A stretch of DNA of 64,000 nucleotides, taken from the NCBI RefSeq assembly GCF_907164915.1, contig NC_061868.1:21075819-21139818 (forward strand). The letters are read 5' to 3'. Below, in pieces: positions 23,384-35,790 of this stretch. The DNA is from Impatiens glandulifera (taxonomy: Eukaryota; Streptophyta; Magnoliopsida; Ericales; Balsaminaceae). A model generated the notes under the pieces. It saw only the letters and a list, made by a program, of their open reading frames with translations, had not been told where the DNA came from and searched no databases. Position 1 is the stretch's first letter, and the number at the start of each line of letters is the position of its first letter. Position numbers and translations under genes: made by a program.

Positions 23384-26300
23384 ATATAGTGACATGGAAC
23401 ATAAGGGGACTCAATGACCCTCTAAAATGTAAAGAAATCAGGAGGATCATTGAGAATCAGAAGATCACTATTATGGGTATTCTTGAGACAAAAGTCAAAA
23501 GTCGGAACGTTGAGAAGGTTAGAAAACTGTGTATTGATAGTAGCTGGGAAATCATTCAAAACTCAAATGACAAAACGGACAGATTTTGGTTAATTTGGAA
23601 TAACAAAGTTGTTGAGGTGATGACTCTCTTTTCGAATGATCAAGCAATCCTGGTGGAGGTCAAAGACAGAATCACAAGAATCGTGTTTAATCTTGCTATT
23701 GTCTATGGTAGCAACTCAAGCACTGACAGAAGACTCCTCTAGAATTGTCTTCGAAACTGGATTGGTATTGATAAATCTTGGGCTGTCCTCGGTGATTATA
23801 ACGTAACCAGAAACGAATCTGATCGTAGCCCAGAATATGAAATTACTCGGGATATGATTGACTTTAATGACTGCATCAAAGATATGTGTTGTATCCAGCC
23901 TACCAATTCTGGGAACTTCTTCACTTTGTCTTCTACGAGAGGGAATGAACAAATTAGAAAAAGTAGAATTGACAGATGTCTGGTAAATGAGAACTAGATT
24001 AACCAATTTCCGACAAGTCAACTTCATGTTTTGAATCCGGGTATATCTGATCACTACCCGATTAAATTGTTATGGGAAAAGGAAGAAAGGTTCAAAAGGC
24101 CCTTTAAATTTTTCAATTTCTGGATGGATAATGATAAATTCAAGGGTATTCTCGAAAGCGTATGCTCAACAAATGTCAGAGGTTCCAACATGTACAGGGT
24201 TTCTGAGAAGCTTAAGCTCCTGAAGAATCATCTCCAAAGCTTTGACAAGAAGAAGTTCAGCAATATCTCCAATAGAGTTCTGGCTGCTAGAGAAGAACTG
24301 GAAGAGGTTCAGAAAAAGTTATTAAGGGATGATAGTGATGAACAACTCAATGAAACAGAAAGATATGCGCTTGAAAACTTCAGGAAGCTGAATCTACTTG
24401 AAGAGAATTTTGTTAGACAAAAATCAAGACAGAGCTGGCTTTCGTTGGGTGACAAAAACACATCTTTCTTCTACAGAAAATGCAAGGCTAGAAACATGAG
24501 AAACAATGTGTACAGGCTGAAGAATGATGATGGTGAATATGTTCAGGGTCAAAAGGGTGTCCAAGATCTGGCTATTGATTTCTATAAGCATCTTATGGGT
24601 ACAAGAAAGCAACATCAAAGTCACCTGAATACCTTGTATCAAATTATTGATAGGAAAATCTCTGCAGAAGATAGTCGCGAGTCGATAAGGGTGGTCACGA
24701 AGGTTGAGGTTAAAGAAGCTCTGTTTAGTATTGATAGGAATAAAAGCCCGGGTCCTGATGGGTTTAATGTACAGTTCTTCAAAGATAATTGGTCGGTTGT
24801 AGGTAAAGATGTTACTGATGGGGTTCTGGAGTTTTTCAAAAATAGGAAGATGTTAAAGCAATGGAATACAGCGATCCTAACTTTGATCCCCAAAACTGCG
24901 GTACCTGAGAAAGTATAAGATTTCAGAACAATTTCCTTCAGCAATGTGATTTATAAAATAATTTCAAAAATCATTTCTAAAAGTTTTAAAAATGTAATAG
25001 GAAAAATAATAAATCTTAATCAATCTGCATTCATCCCCGGTAGGACAATCTCTCATAATATTCTTCTTATGCAGAGCCTATTAAAAGGCTATGGGAAAAA
25101 GAAAATATCCCCGAGAGTGGCTTTCAAAATAGATATCAAGAAAGATTTCGACTCTGTTAGATGGGAAGCCATTCGAGACTTTCTGGTTGTTTCTGTTTTT
25201 CCTATGATTTTTATCGATTGGATTATGCAATGCGTTTCATCATCCTACTTTGTTGTTAGCGTCAATGGAGTCCACGGAGGCTATTTCAAGGGTGAAAATG
25301 GGGTAAGGCATGGGAACCCCCTCTCTTCTTACCTTTTTGTAGCTATCATGGCGATCTTTGAGAGCATCTTCGCGATGTTCCGAAAGAATCGTCCATACAT
25401 CTTTCACCCATTCTATGAGGTAGAGGAGGTAACACATTTATGCTTTGCTGACGATTTGTTCATTCTAGCGCACGTAGACGTTGATTCCATTAAAACTATT
25501 AGGGCTGCACTAACGTTCTTTTCTGAGGTAACAGGTTTAACTATTAATGAAAGCAAAATTGTGGCATTTTATGGAGGCGTGAAGGACGAAACAAAGCAGA
25601 ACATCTTCAACATCATGGGCATCAAGGAAGGCAGCTTTCGAATAAGGTACTTAGGAATTCCGTTAACTGCGAAGAAGATCGAGATTTCACACTGCAAGTC
25701 GCTGATTGAAAAGGTAAAAAACACGATATCTGCTGGGCAGCGAAAAAACTTTCTTATGCAGGGAGGATCGAACTTATCAAAACTGTGATTATGGGCATAG
25801 ATGGCTATTGGGCGCAGCAAATGGTCATTTCGAAGAAGGTAATGAAGGAACTCGACACGCTGATGAGAAACTTTATCTGGGGTAGTAGTGGAAGAGGAGG
25901 AATGAAAGTCAAATAGACCGCTCTCTGCAAACCGAAGGACGAGGGAGGCATCGACTTGAAGAACTGTATCGAGTGGAACAAGGCTCTAACCTTCAAGCAT
26001 CTATGGGCTTTGGAGCGCAATCAAGAGTCACTATGGATCAAATGGGTGCATACGAGGTTTATGAAACCAGCCTCTGGACCTGCAAAATTCACGAAGGTAT
26101 GAGCTGGTCTATAAAAAAGATTCTTAAACTAAGAAGCGATATTGCAGATCTTTATGACATCCGACTAGGGGACGGGAAAGGCACTCTATTATGGCATGAC
26201 CCTTGGTTTGAAAACCAGCCTATCATCGATAAGGAGGAGTTTCAAAATACTCGTATCAGAAGGGACTGCGCAAAAGCAAAAATCAGGGACATTAAAGACG

Positions 26301-27003
26301 GGAATTGGAACTTGCTCTTGAGAAGAATTCCAGAAGGAAAGAGGATACTTGATCATATAAGTAACATACAACTACACAACAGACCAGATATTCATGAATG
26401 GAAAGCTGAGGACAATGGGAAACTGGTATTGAAGAAAATATGGGAGGTAATCCGGGAAAAAGCGCAGAAAGTAGAATAGGCTCCTCTTGTATGGTCAACG
26501 AAGATTATCCCTCGAACTAGTTCATCCTATGGCTCGCCTTATGGGAAAGACTTAGCACTCGTGATCGTATCAGTAAGTATATGAGCATCCCGGACGCGAG
26601 TTGTCTTCTATGCATAGGAAATGAAGAAACCATAGATCACCTATTCGGGAGCTGTTGTATTGCTTCGGAGCTTTGGGACAGATTCTATAAAAGCTTAGAG
26701 CTGATCAGTTTCCCGAGCGAATGGAATGAAATCAAAGAAGCAGCACTACTCAAAGCCAAGGGAAATAGATTTGCAACAAGCGTGTTCAAGTGTGGCTTTG
26801 GAGCAGTGGTGTATAACATTTGGCAAGAACGGAATGCAAGGGTATATGACAGAACCCGCAGGAGCATTGGAAAGATATTGTATCGGATTGCATCGCCCTC
26901 GCGGGAACGTGGAGAAGAATTCCAAGCACGGAGAAGAACTGGAATATCTACAGGAACTGGAATTTACCGTTTTTTAAACTCACTAGAATTGAAAGCATTG
27001 TAA
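23380..27003 (+). pseudogene. LINE ORF2: endonuclease, reverse transcriptase, zf-RVT
   Basis: The ATG at 23,380 starts MNIVTWNIRGLNDP. APE-type endonuclease landmarks are NIRGLN, ILETK, VYGSN, WAVLGDYN and GISDHYPI (to about 24,050). RT landmarks are KSPGPDGFN, LNQSAFIPGRTISHN, FKIDIKKDFDSVRW, GVRHGNPLSSYLF and the catalytic FADD near 25,445, then YLGIPLT. A zf-RVT region with FILWLALWERLSTRDRI and CLLC follows near 26,520-26,660. Stops include 23,740, 23,995, 24,916, 25,914 and 26,477, with a frameshift near 25,730. The DIKKDF and FADD acidic residues are kept. ORF2 normally nicks target DNA and copies the LINE RNA in cis. Confidence 0.85.
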
Positions 27004-27171
27004 ATAGATAATTCATTTACGTTTTTAGCTTTTTAGCTTTTATTCAGAATGTTACGACTTCAAAATCATTCTAGGCCTGTCTAGAATGATCTCTTAAACT
27101 CGTGGTTTTTTTTTCCCGTTTTAGGGAATTTTTAATGAAATGACGCTAAGTCGTTTTTCCAAAAAAAAAAA
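27004..27171 (+). other. LINE 3' UTR and A-tail
   Basis: About 150 bp with repeated TTTTTAGC words and a short dyad around CATTCTAGG...CTAGAATG (27,070-27,090), ending in an A-run at 27,161-27,171. It marks the LINE's 3' end. Confidence 0.75.
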
Positions 27172-28912
27172 TAATATAGCAGCAGCAGGGAGTACAACAC
27201 AAGATCTTTCTTTAATGTCGTTGGGTTCGACCACTTCAATTGCTTGAATGGATCTAGCAAGAAAATCAGCTTGCTCCATTCTTTATGCTTCGTCTCTACC
27301 CATAGATTTGGTCATTTCCACCGTTTGAGCTTGAACGAGATCAATTGAGTTTACTAAGACCTGATGGAGTTCCAAGTTGAAGGCCTTCATCTCGGCATGT
27401 TGTTCTATTTGAGTATTAACGACTCTTTTCTAAAATTTGTTGTGCTTGGAATTTGTAATGTTGAATTTATAAGTGTTTCGGTGCATGGTCTTCTCCAATT
27501 ATTTATGAATAGCGAGGAAGGAGGACATCTCTTTCTGATTTTCACCGAGCCCTATTCAAGATTTACCAACCTGGACTGCATATCCGCCATGTTCATATTG
27601 ATGGAACTTATTGCATCCATCATAATATGAATTTTTCATCTCCGTGAAGCGCCTCTTCGGGAGAGAAAGCAGCTAAGGACACAGAATGAGAATGAGAAGG
27701 AGCAGTCTGAATCTGACTCACATGCATGTTCACTTGTAAAGAATACTTGGGTTCTTTTTACTTTGAATGTGAATAGGTAGACTTAGACGCATCCTTGAAT
27801 TTGTCTTCTTAATTTATGATATCAGCACAAACTTTTCTAATTCCTCCTGAAATGTCGTCAGAATGTAGAGGAAGTTTATTAACATACTCGTCAATGTTTG
27901 TCGCCATAATGACAAGAGATGATCGAGGAACAAGAGACATTGGAATGAAGAATTCTTCCAAAGGAATACCCTCTGAAGAATCTTCCTTAGCATTTAGTGC
28001 CTCCTCAGCAGTAGAGGGAATTTCCTCGAGATTAGCTTACTTCAAAGGTTCCTCCTTTGATTCTAAATTCGGAGACTTATCAGCAATCTTTGTTGATTCA
28101 TCTTTTTCCACCAAAGGCTCTTCTTCAACATTAATTGTAGGATTCACTTCAGGTGTCTCCTTCGGTTAAGAATTAGATAACCGAGCTTCAACAACAACTT
28201 CTTCTTCTTCTACCAGTTTTTCAGCTTGACCCACAATAAGGGTTTGATCAGTAGTCTGCATGGCAGTTAGACGTATCTCTTCAAAAGAAGTATTTGCTAA
28301 TTCAACGAGATGGGCAGTAGCCTGCTCATCTTCTTCTACCTTGGACTGATTAACATAAAAAATCTCTATAGTTTCGTCTTCTTCGAAAGATTCGTGAAAT
28401 AGAGTCAACCAAGATGACTCTGTGTCGTGAGCCTTTTGGAGAACGATTGTGCAATAACTATTCAGAATGAGATCCAGCCTTTTCAAAGCAGTCTGCTTCG
28501 TACGAGCATCTCTTTCCATAGGGTTAAAATTAGTTTTTCTCTTTTCTATCATGGGAAGAAGAGTATGTCCAATGATGTTTGCAACCACCAGTTCCATTTG
28601 ATTAAGGGCTTCAGAAACCGCGTCTTTCATAGCCCATCTTAAGATCCTCTTTTCATTCTTTATAACGTTCTTCCATTCATTAACTATCTCCTTATCTGAG
28701 AACATCTCATCGAAATGAGTTTCCATTCTGTAATTTACCCAAGTGTCAAAAAAGTTAATTCTTTTAGCAACCCTCTCCTCAACCTGCTCCATTTCTAGGT
28801 TGACTATGCAGCCAAATTTAGATACTTTCTCAGGAGATTTAACAAAAGTATCCTTTCCTTTTTCTTTAGGATCCTCATCAAGTTTAGGTTTGGGAAAGTA
28901 CATAGGTTCGTG
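27172..28912 (-). pseudogene. Accessory gene of LTR-A2, middle part
   Basis: Minus-strand residues 28,903 to 28,166 include RINFFDTWVNYRMETHFDEM, WAMKDAVSEALNQMELV and NFNPMERDARTKQTALKRLD. They align with the LTR-A accessory protein around EIFDTWIQNRLS and NFNPIEKGVEVEANVLKRLD. Below 28,166 reading continues through several stops and frame changes (NIDEYVNKLPLHSDDIS) to the LINE insertion. The upstream continuation is across LTR-D at 36,875-37,080. Confidence 0.75.
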
Positions 28913-29893
28913 TGTTAGAAAAATTAGATAAGTTAATTAATAAGTAATTAACTATCTAAAAGAACTTAATTAAATTTCAACTCTATGTGCATGTACATAC
29001 TTTCAATCTGACCGGTCAAAGTCATTCTCCCGTAACAGCATAAAGTGAAACAACTTATTTCTATTGGAAGTTTGGCTCGGCTAGAATTCAGACCGGTCAA
29101 GTTATCAACCGACATGTGTCTGTCAGACCAAAGTCTAAGAGAAACATATACTCTTAGCGGACAATGTTAAATCAAAACAAGATCAAAATATGGATACAAT
29201 GGAAGTTGACGTGTTAATACAAATATATATTCCTCGGAATGTGCAGAAGAAGATTTTCAAAGGTTCAAACTACGTCACTTGTATTCTGAAACAAGTCTGC
29301 TGATTAGACTGAAGGGAGCTATCAGATGAATAATTACTGTATTTTGTATAAATCCAGAAGCAACCTTCAAAGAGTAGGCAGTCGCCCAATGTACAACTGC
29401 CAAGTGTACAAAAACACAAACGTACAAGCTACCTAATTTCAAGCCAGCACGGCATCATCATTTGAGAAGTTTCCATCGGATTGCTGATCCTTTTGACCAA
29501 TCATCTAAGAGAGAGAAATATGACCGTTGTCATATTTCCACTATAAAAGGAAGCTAAAGGGCTTAGAAAAAGTTTCTTGCTCGCATTCTTGGTTACAAGA
29601 AGAACTAACAAACAAGAAAAGATTTTTCACAACCTTCTCACTCTTGCGAACATACTTTGAGAAATCTACAAAGCTATTAATTGATAAGAACAAACTGAAA
29701 AGTTTTGCGTATTTACATATTTGTGAGAGTGTATTACAATACTATGTGAGTGTTGTAAAGTGAATATTGAGCAGTAAATAAGACTCGATTGTGTGTTGTA
29801 TTGTGTTGTTGAATATTCGTTAGTGAATATCCTTCTCATTGTTTGAGAAAAAGGGGTGACGTAAGAGTTTTATCTCCGAACATCTATAAAACC
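28913..29893 (+). repeat. 5' LTR of LTR-D (3' truncated)
   Basis: Closely matches 35,609-36,589, with TATA box CTATAAAAGG at 29,541-29,550 and the shared LTR block at 29,845-29,891. After ATAAAACCGTTGG it leaves the LTR and enters internal sequence, whereas the 3' LTR continues for about 285 bp more. Confidence 0.85.
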
Positions 29894-30019
29894 GTTGGCA
29901 GGACAGTCTACGTTACACTTTCCCAAGTTACATCTTTGAAAAAGGAATATTTTATTCAAGTCTCAAAAAGTATTCACTTTGGGAATATTGACAAAATATT
30001 TCATAACGGATAAATTCAA

Positions 30020-30790
30020 AATCACTCACCTATTTAAGGAACTCTTCATCACAAACAAAAATCACAACATTCGTGATCTCTCTCTAGACACAAAAAGTTC
30101 TCTCTTTCAAAACTATCAAGATGAACTCACACATTCGATCATCCTTAATCATTGATTTTGAGTCTTCTTTAACCTCAAGAACAAGTGGAATCATCTTTGA
30201 ACCACTTGTCAATTTTGGTTTGTAGAAATTCTTAAAAGGATCCGACTCCATTCTGGATTTGGAAGTAATCGATTTCTTCGATAATGCCACTATATTGGAA
30301 GATGGAAGAATTATCGTTTTTGTGCAACACTTACCCTTCGTGATCTCTGAAGAAACGTTTTCCAAACTCTTCGACTTGCCATCCAAAGGCTTTTCGGATT
30401 TTCCCTCTTTTTCTATACCTGCCCATGAGGAGTTTTCATAAATATTTTCAAACACCCCCAATCTGGTCAACTGTCACGGTCTGAAATCCGACCTTGCCCC
30501 CTATTTTGAAATCTACCACGATATCATTCAATGATCCATCCTGGGATATGTGATGAATCAATACTACACTCGATAGGTGTATGAAATGATGGTTGCCATA
30601 ACCTGCAAAACACCCATCAACTGGGATTCTATTATCTTCAAAAACTTGTAGAAGTTGATCGAATCCCCTAGAAGAAGGGTCGGCTATGCGCCTCAGATTA
30701 ACCGGTACATTCGCTCTATCATTCCAATTTCAGATCTTGGACCGGGAACCACGGTTACTTCGGCCAACATTCTGACCGAAGAATCGAATG
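30020..30790 (+). pseudogene. Accessory gene copy H1 of LTR-D
   Basis: ATG at 30,121 opens MNSHIRSSLIIDFESSL, preceded at about 30,029 by CTATTTAAGGAACTCTTC, a TATA context like those of the other copies. The reading includes VEDATILEDG-like NATILEDGRIIVFVQHLPFV and FSKLFDLPSKGF, homologous to ASYAEFFELPSEGH of LTR-A. Further segments (DLAPYFEIYHDIIQ, MMVAITCKTPINWDSI, RSIIPISDLGPG) match later parts of the N-terminal block. At least six stops; only the N-terminal ~220 residues remain before the next promoter region. Confidence 0.6.
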
Positions 30791-31149
30791 GAAGATGGAT
30801 CCAGAGAATTCAATACAGGCCTTAAGACTTTTAATTTAGCCAGTTTTAATGCACAGCTAGTCATTTTGATGTACGACCGATTGTTTTATCTAACCGGACT
30901 ATGTTTGAATTTTAAAAGAAACCGTTTTAATTTAAATAAATGTTCTTCATTTTTCGGTTCATCATTATTCGGTTTAGTTTAAATTTGGTTTACTTTAATT
31001 CTGCTCATTTTAAATTTATCTCTTGAAACTTACTATCAAACAAGTTTACCGCACACTGTTTATCAACCGCATTTACCGTTGATTTTTTTTTACCGCCAAA
31101 GAGTTACCGTAGTAAATTTTGGAGGGAAAGTTGTAGTCTTTTTGCTGAG

Positions 31150-31305
31150 AGGGTGTGACGGTTCGGTGACAAAACCGCCACAACCGATCATCTATATAAA
31201 GAAATCTTGAACATTATTTTACTCACATCGTTTATCTCTCTAGAAATCTCTCTTACTATTACATCATATCTCTTCATCTTTCTCAAGTTTTTCAAAACTT
31301 TTACC
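31150..31305 (+). promoter_or_regulatory. Promoter and leader of accessory copy H2
   Basis: CTATATAAAGAAATCTTG (TATA at 31,192-31,200) lies about 110 bp before an ATG in ACCATGG context at 31,306, through a CT-rich leader (TCTCTCTAGAAATCTCTC). The arrangement parallels the LTR-A accessory gene. Confidence 0.6.
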
Positions 31306-34250
31306 ATGGGACGTGATAGTGCACTCTTTGTTCATATCATTCAGGTTGATTTCGAGAAGATTCAAAGTAAGGGAGGAGGCTCGAAGGCTGATGGATGCGA
31401 TCTAGAACTTAGGGCTGGAGTTCTTCCTTATAGGTCCATTCGTCCTGCATCAGGATGAAGTTAAGGTGTTCTTTGAGAATGCCAAACTGAAGAAGAAGGT
31501 AATCCATGCAATGGTGGGAAGTAAAAAATTTCAGATAACGGAGGAGGTGCTCGTAGAAACCCTTCATCTTCCAATAGAGGGACGAGAAATTCTGACTGAT
31601 CTATCGGAAGAAGAGGCTTTGAAGATTTAGAAGATGATATCCAACACGGATGAACCAGTAGAGTTCACCGGAATGAAAAGTACCTTGAAATTCGAATAAC
31701 GGATGCTACTTGACATCGTCGAAAAATCTATTCAAGGAAAAGGAGGTAATTTCGATAATCTTACCCAGTCCAAATTTAAAATGATGGCCGAAATTATTCG
31801 CGGTGACAAAATAAACTAGGTCGCTGCCCTATTTGAAATTCTGTGTGAGATGGTGGTTGGGAAGAAGGACCGGTCCCTGGGGTATGCGGTGCAGATCGAC
31901 AAGATTCTGACCCACCTTCAGATTCCAATCACTCTAGATACCGTTCTCCATAAGAACAAGGTTCTTAATTCTGTGAATATTGGGAAGATCTTGGTTCAAG
32001 CCGGAAAGGCCAAAGCACCAAGAGAAAAGCAACCGAAAGAGAAAGAAGCGAAGGCTAAGAAGCCCAAGGTGAAAGAAACGATGCAAACAACTAAGAAAGG
32101 AAAGATGTCGGTCACTGAGAAAGAGACCAGTGCAATAACCAACAACGATAGAACACATACTGATACATCTATCAAACCGAATAACCGCGAAGGTACCCCT
32201 GTCCCCACTTCGGCTAATGTTCAGATTCAAGCCGAACCTATTCAGAATCCGGAAAATCCTCAAAATCCGGAAAATCATACTCGTGCTAAATCATCGGCCG
32301 GCATAACCGGCCAATCTAAATCTAAAGAAGCTCTTATTCCTGAGGTAAGTACCCCTACTCCAGCTTCTACATTTATACATAGAACCTCCAATATTCAAAT
32401 TGTTGAGCCTGCGGCGTTAGAGGTCCAACATAGAACGTTGAATATTATTGATAACGTTGTAAAATATGTCAATTGGTTGGTTGAAACCGATGTGACGAGT
32501 AACCGAGTTAAGACCGGTTAGACAGCGTAAACTGACCGGGCAGATAATGTTGAACAAGCCAATGAGACGGATGAAAGACATGCAGAACAAGCCGATGAGA
32601 CGGCTGAAAGAAATGAAGAAGAGACGTTAGGTGAACATTCTCTAGTACATGAGAGTGCCCATACCACTGGAGGTCCAATCAGTCCAGTTGGTGAAGAAAA
32701 TATTTCAACCGGACCTGATCAAAATCCAACTCAAAAGGAGACGGTTAATAATACAGTCATTCCGGATTGTGAGATTCCGAACTTTAAAAAGACCGATGAT
32801 AGGGATGATGGAATTTTTTATGGTGTTCTCAAAATGGTTCCGGAAGACGCTCATGTTTTATCAAAATTGTTCTATGAATGGTCGAGACTAAGGACTGAAA
32901 CACTATTTGAGGACATGCTCCCAGATTATTCTGAAGCCGACAGGTGGTCCAACTTAATAAACTTGGAGAGAAAGGTGTCTGAGTTCGCCAAGACATCAAC
33001 CGTACCGTTAGCCATGTCAAGGGCAAGGTTGGTAGAAACCAACGCAAAATTAAAGATACTAACGTCAACAATGGATACTGTTTCTCAAAATCATATGGTT
33101 AATGGTGGAATAACCGGGGTAGATAAGAGCATGTTCGATGCACTGGAATCGGTTGTAGAGAGACTTCAAGCCGATATCTAGAGAATGGAAGAAGAAAACG
33201 AGAGGAATGTTTCAATGAACTTCACTCCGGTTGAAAAGGCTGGCCAAATCGGGAAATAAACAACTTTTGAGTTCGGTCAATCATCTAGAACGATAGGGGA
33301 TGAACATGAAGAAAGTCAACCGAAATTTCCCTCTGCGTCTCCAGATAAAGAAGATGGCGCAATAGTTTCTCCATCCACCGCAAATGTACAGGGCAAGGAC
33401 ACAACTGTTGACAAGAATCCATCGGGTAAGTCTCCTAACCGAAATTAATATATAGAGAACAACCCTCCAAGACAAACCGGCCCAACTCTATCATTATTAG
33501 TTCATTCTACGCCTCCGGTACAAAATCAAGTTTTTATTCCATTTCCGGATGAAATGAAGGCATTCATCCATAAAAGGGTTCAGGATTCCATGCCTCGTGG
33601 CAGGCATCTCTAGACGCTAAGGCTTCCTCGTGGCAGCCATCTCTGGAAGCTTGGGCTTCTTCGACTAATTCTAAAATTGAGAATATTGAAAAGGTCACGT
33701 CTCAAACTCTAGAGATGGTGCAAGCCATGTTGGTCCAGATAGATGAGTTGGCAAGAATCAAAGTTGTTGCACATGAAGAACATATACGAAGAGATGAAGA
33801 AACGGCCAGAAAGATTCAGGCCAATGAGGAAGAAATGGCACGGCTAGCCAAGGAAACCGAACTTACTGACGCAGAATTAGCCTAGAGAATTCAATACGAG
33901 GAGGATAATCCTGAAGTGGCTGTACAAGCAAACGCCAGTGCGGCTAGAAACTTTCAGCAACAACATATTTTAGCTGTGGCAAATGATGAAAGAAGACAAA
34001 CATCCACACTAATTGCCATACAGATAAGGGCTCAGGCAAAGAAAAGAAAAAGAGAACAAGTAACAACGGTTCTAGATGGTGCCGCACAGACAAGTATTTA
34101 GACGGCTGCGAATCCAGCCGGTGGTTTAAACAGTCCTATTGCTGATGAAGAAGTGGAAGATATTGCACCTCTAAACCCAAAAAAGTGTTGGCCTGCAGCC
34201 TCAACCACACCGGTTTCACCAGCTCCAACAATTTGTCCGCTCTAGTGCCC
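31306..34250 (+). pseudogene. Accessory gene copy H2 of LTR-D
   Basis: It opens MGRDSALFVHIIQVDFEKIQ. A frameshift near 31,390 moves reading to the frame giving NLGLEFFLIGPFVLHQDEVK, matching GLGKYLGGPFIFHEKEVREF of LTR-A. One frame then runs to about 33,610 with stops near 31,628, 31,697, 31,817, 32,519, 32,528, 33,179, 33,257, 33,446 and 33,611. A Lys-rich linker (near 32,010-32,110) and Asn/Pro-rich segments are followed by a WSRLRTETLFEDM helical region. After a second frame change there is a long coiled-coil-like stretch (EETARKIQANEEEMARLAKE) and a basic AQAKKRKREQ motif. No RGG tail is seen, unlike LTR-A and LTR-A2. Confidence 0.65.
33586..33655 (+). repeat. 33-bp tandem duplication in accessory copy H2
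   Basis: Two units of CCTCGTGGCAG-CATCTCT... encode SSWQ(A/P)SL(D/E)A(K/W)A twice in frame. Confidence 0.75.
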
Positions 34251-35790
34251 GGTCAGATCAATGAACTAGAGCAGATTCGGTTGAACACTTTATGTAGAGT
34301 AAGAGATCCTCACCATTCCAAGCTCATGCTCAACCGATGAGACACCAACAGTCGGTTGGATTCTCAGGTCAACTGGGTGGCAGTTTTTAAGATCCCACTG
34401 CTCCTGGAACGGGTTTCGTATACAGATGGGTCCACGAAATGATCAGCCAACCAGAGAAAAGGGGCCATTAATCTCTCAACCTTTAATATTTCATTTTCAA
34501 ATATATATATATATATATATATCTTATAATCATAACTTATGATATTTTAGAAAATGCAAAGTTTTGGTTTCAGTTTCAACTTACTAGTTTTGATACATTT
34601 AAGTAAAAATATCATAAAGGGAGAAATTCTAAGTATACAAATTTTTTCAAGGTCAAAATTCTTCCTCAAATAAAGTTCCCCTTTTATCAAATTGTTTTCC
34701 CAACACCGGCCAAATAAATATAAGTTCTTTTAAAAAACAATCGGCCATCGATTACAGGGTTTTGAATATTTAACTTAAATAATCAAAAATGGAGGAATTG
34801 TTAGAAAATTAGATAAGTTATTTAATAAGTAATTAAATATCCAAAAGAACTTAATTAAATTTCAACTCTATGTGCAGGTGCATACTTTTAACCTGGCCGG
34901 TCAAAGTCATTCTCCCGAAACAGCATAAACCGAAACAGCTTATTTATATCGGAAGTCCGGCTCGGCTATGAAGATGTTGCACCTCTATTCCCAAGAAAGC
35001 GTCGGCCTATAGCCTCAACCACACCGATTTCACCAGCTCCAATTCAATTTGTCCACTCCAGTGCCTAGTCAGATCAATGAACTAGAGCAGATTCGGTTGA
35101 ACACTTTATGCAGAGTAAAAGATCCTCACCATTCCAAGCTCATGCTCAACCGACGAGACACCAACAGTCGGCTGGATTCTCAGGTCAACCAGGTGGTAGT
35201 TTCCAAGATCCCACTACTCTAGGAACGGGTTTTGTATACAGATGGGTCCCCGACACGATCAACCAACCGGAGAAAAGGGGCCAATAATCTCTCAACCTTT
35301 AAGATTTCCGTTTCAAATATATATATATATAACTTATAATTATAACTTATGATATTTTGGAAAATGCAAAGTTTTCAGTTTTAGTTTCAACTTACTAGTT
35401 TTGATACTTTTAAGTAAAAATATCAAAAAGGGACAAATTGCTAAGTATACAAAATTTTTCAAGGTCAAAATTTTTCCTCAAATAAAGTTTCCCTTAAATC
35501 AAACCGTTTTCCAAACACCAGCCAAATAAATATAAGTTCTTTTTAAAACAACAGCCATCGATTACAGGGTTTTGAATATTTAACTTAAATAATTAAAAAG
35601 GAATAATTTGTTAGACAAATTAGTTAAGTTAATTAATAAGTAATTAACTATCTAAAAGAACTTAATTAAATTTCAACTCTATGCGCAGGTACATAATTTC
35701 AACCCGACGGGTCAATCATTCTCCCAAAACAACATAAAATGAAACAACTTATTTATATCGGAAGTCCGACTCGGCTAGAATTCAGACCGG
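34158..35790 (+). repeat. Tandem 816-bp duplication across the LTR-D 3' LTR boundary
   Basis: 34,158-34,973 and 34,974-35,790 match throughout. Each unit holds the end of the accessory gene, a TA run, a purine-rich tract (ATGGAGGAATTG or AAGGAATAATTTG) and the first ~170 bp of an LTR starting TGTTAGA. LTR-D therefore has two LTR starts, 34,799 and 35,609; only the second leads into a whole LTR. Confidence 0.9.

Larger units (their letters stand above)
17697..27171 (+). mobile_element. L1-type LINE, apparently full length, 9.5 kb
   Basis: The order is 5' UTR with tandem repeats, very long ORF1 with DUF4283-like domain and zinc knuckle, ORF2 with endonuclease and RT, short 3' UTR and A-run ending at 27,171. 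It is inserted in the LTR-A2 accessory gene, with accessory sequence on both sides. I could not find a convincing target-site duplication; the flanks read CTACCCTCCCCTTTT and TAATATAGCAGCAGC. Both ORFs have several stops and frameshifts, so this copy is inactive. Confidence 0.85.

Noticed and set aside
17690..27190. Target-site duplication for the LINE
   Set aside because: Flanks compared by eye share no convincing direct repeat; a deletion at insertion is possible but unproven.
29527..29763. 78-codon open frame after the LTR-D TATA box
   Set aside because: Lies wholly in the LTR leader and its counterpart in the 3' LTR is not maintained; treated as chance.
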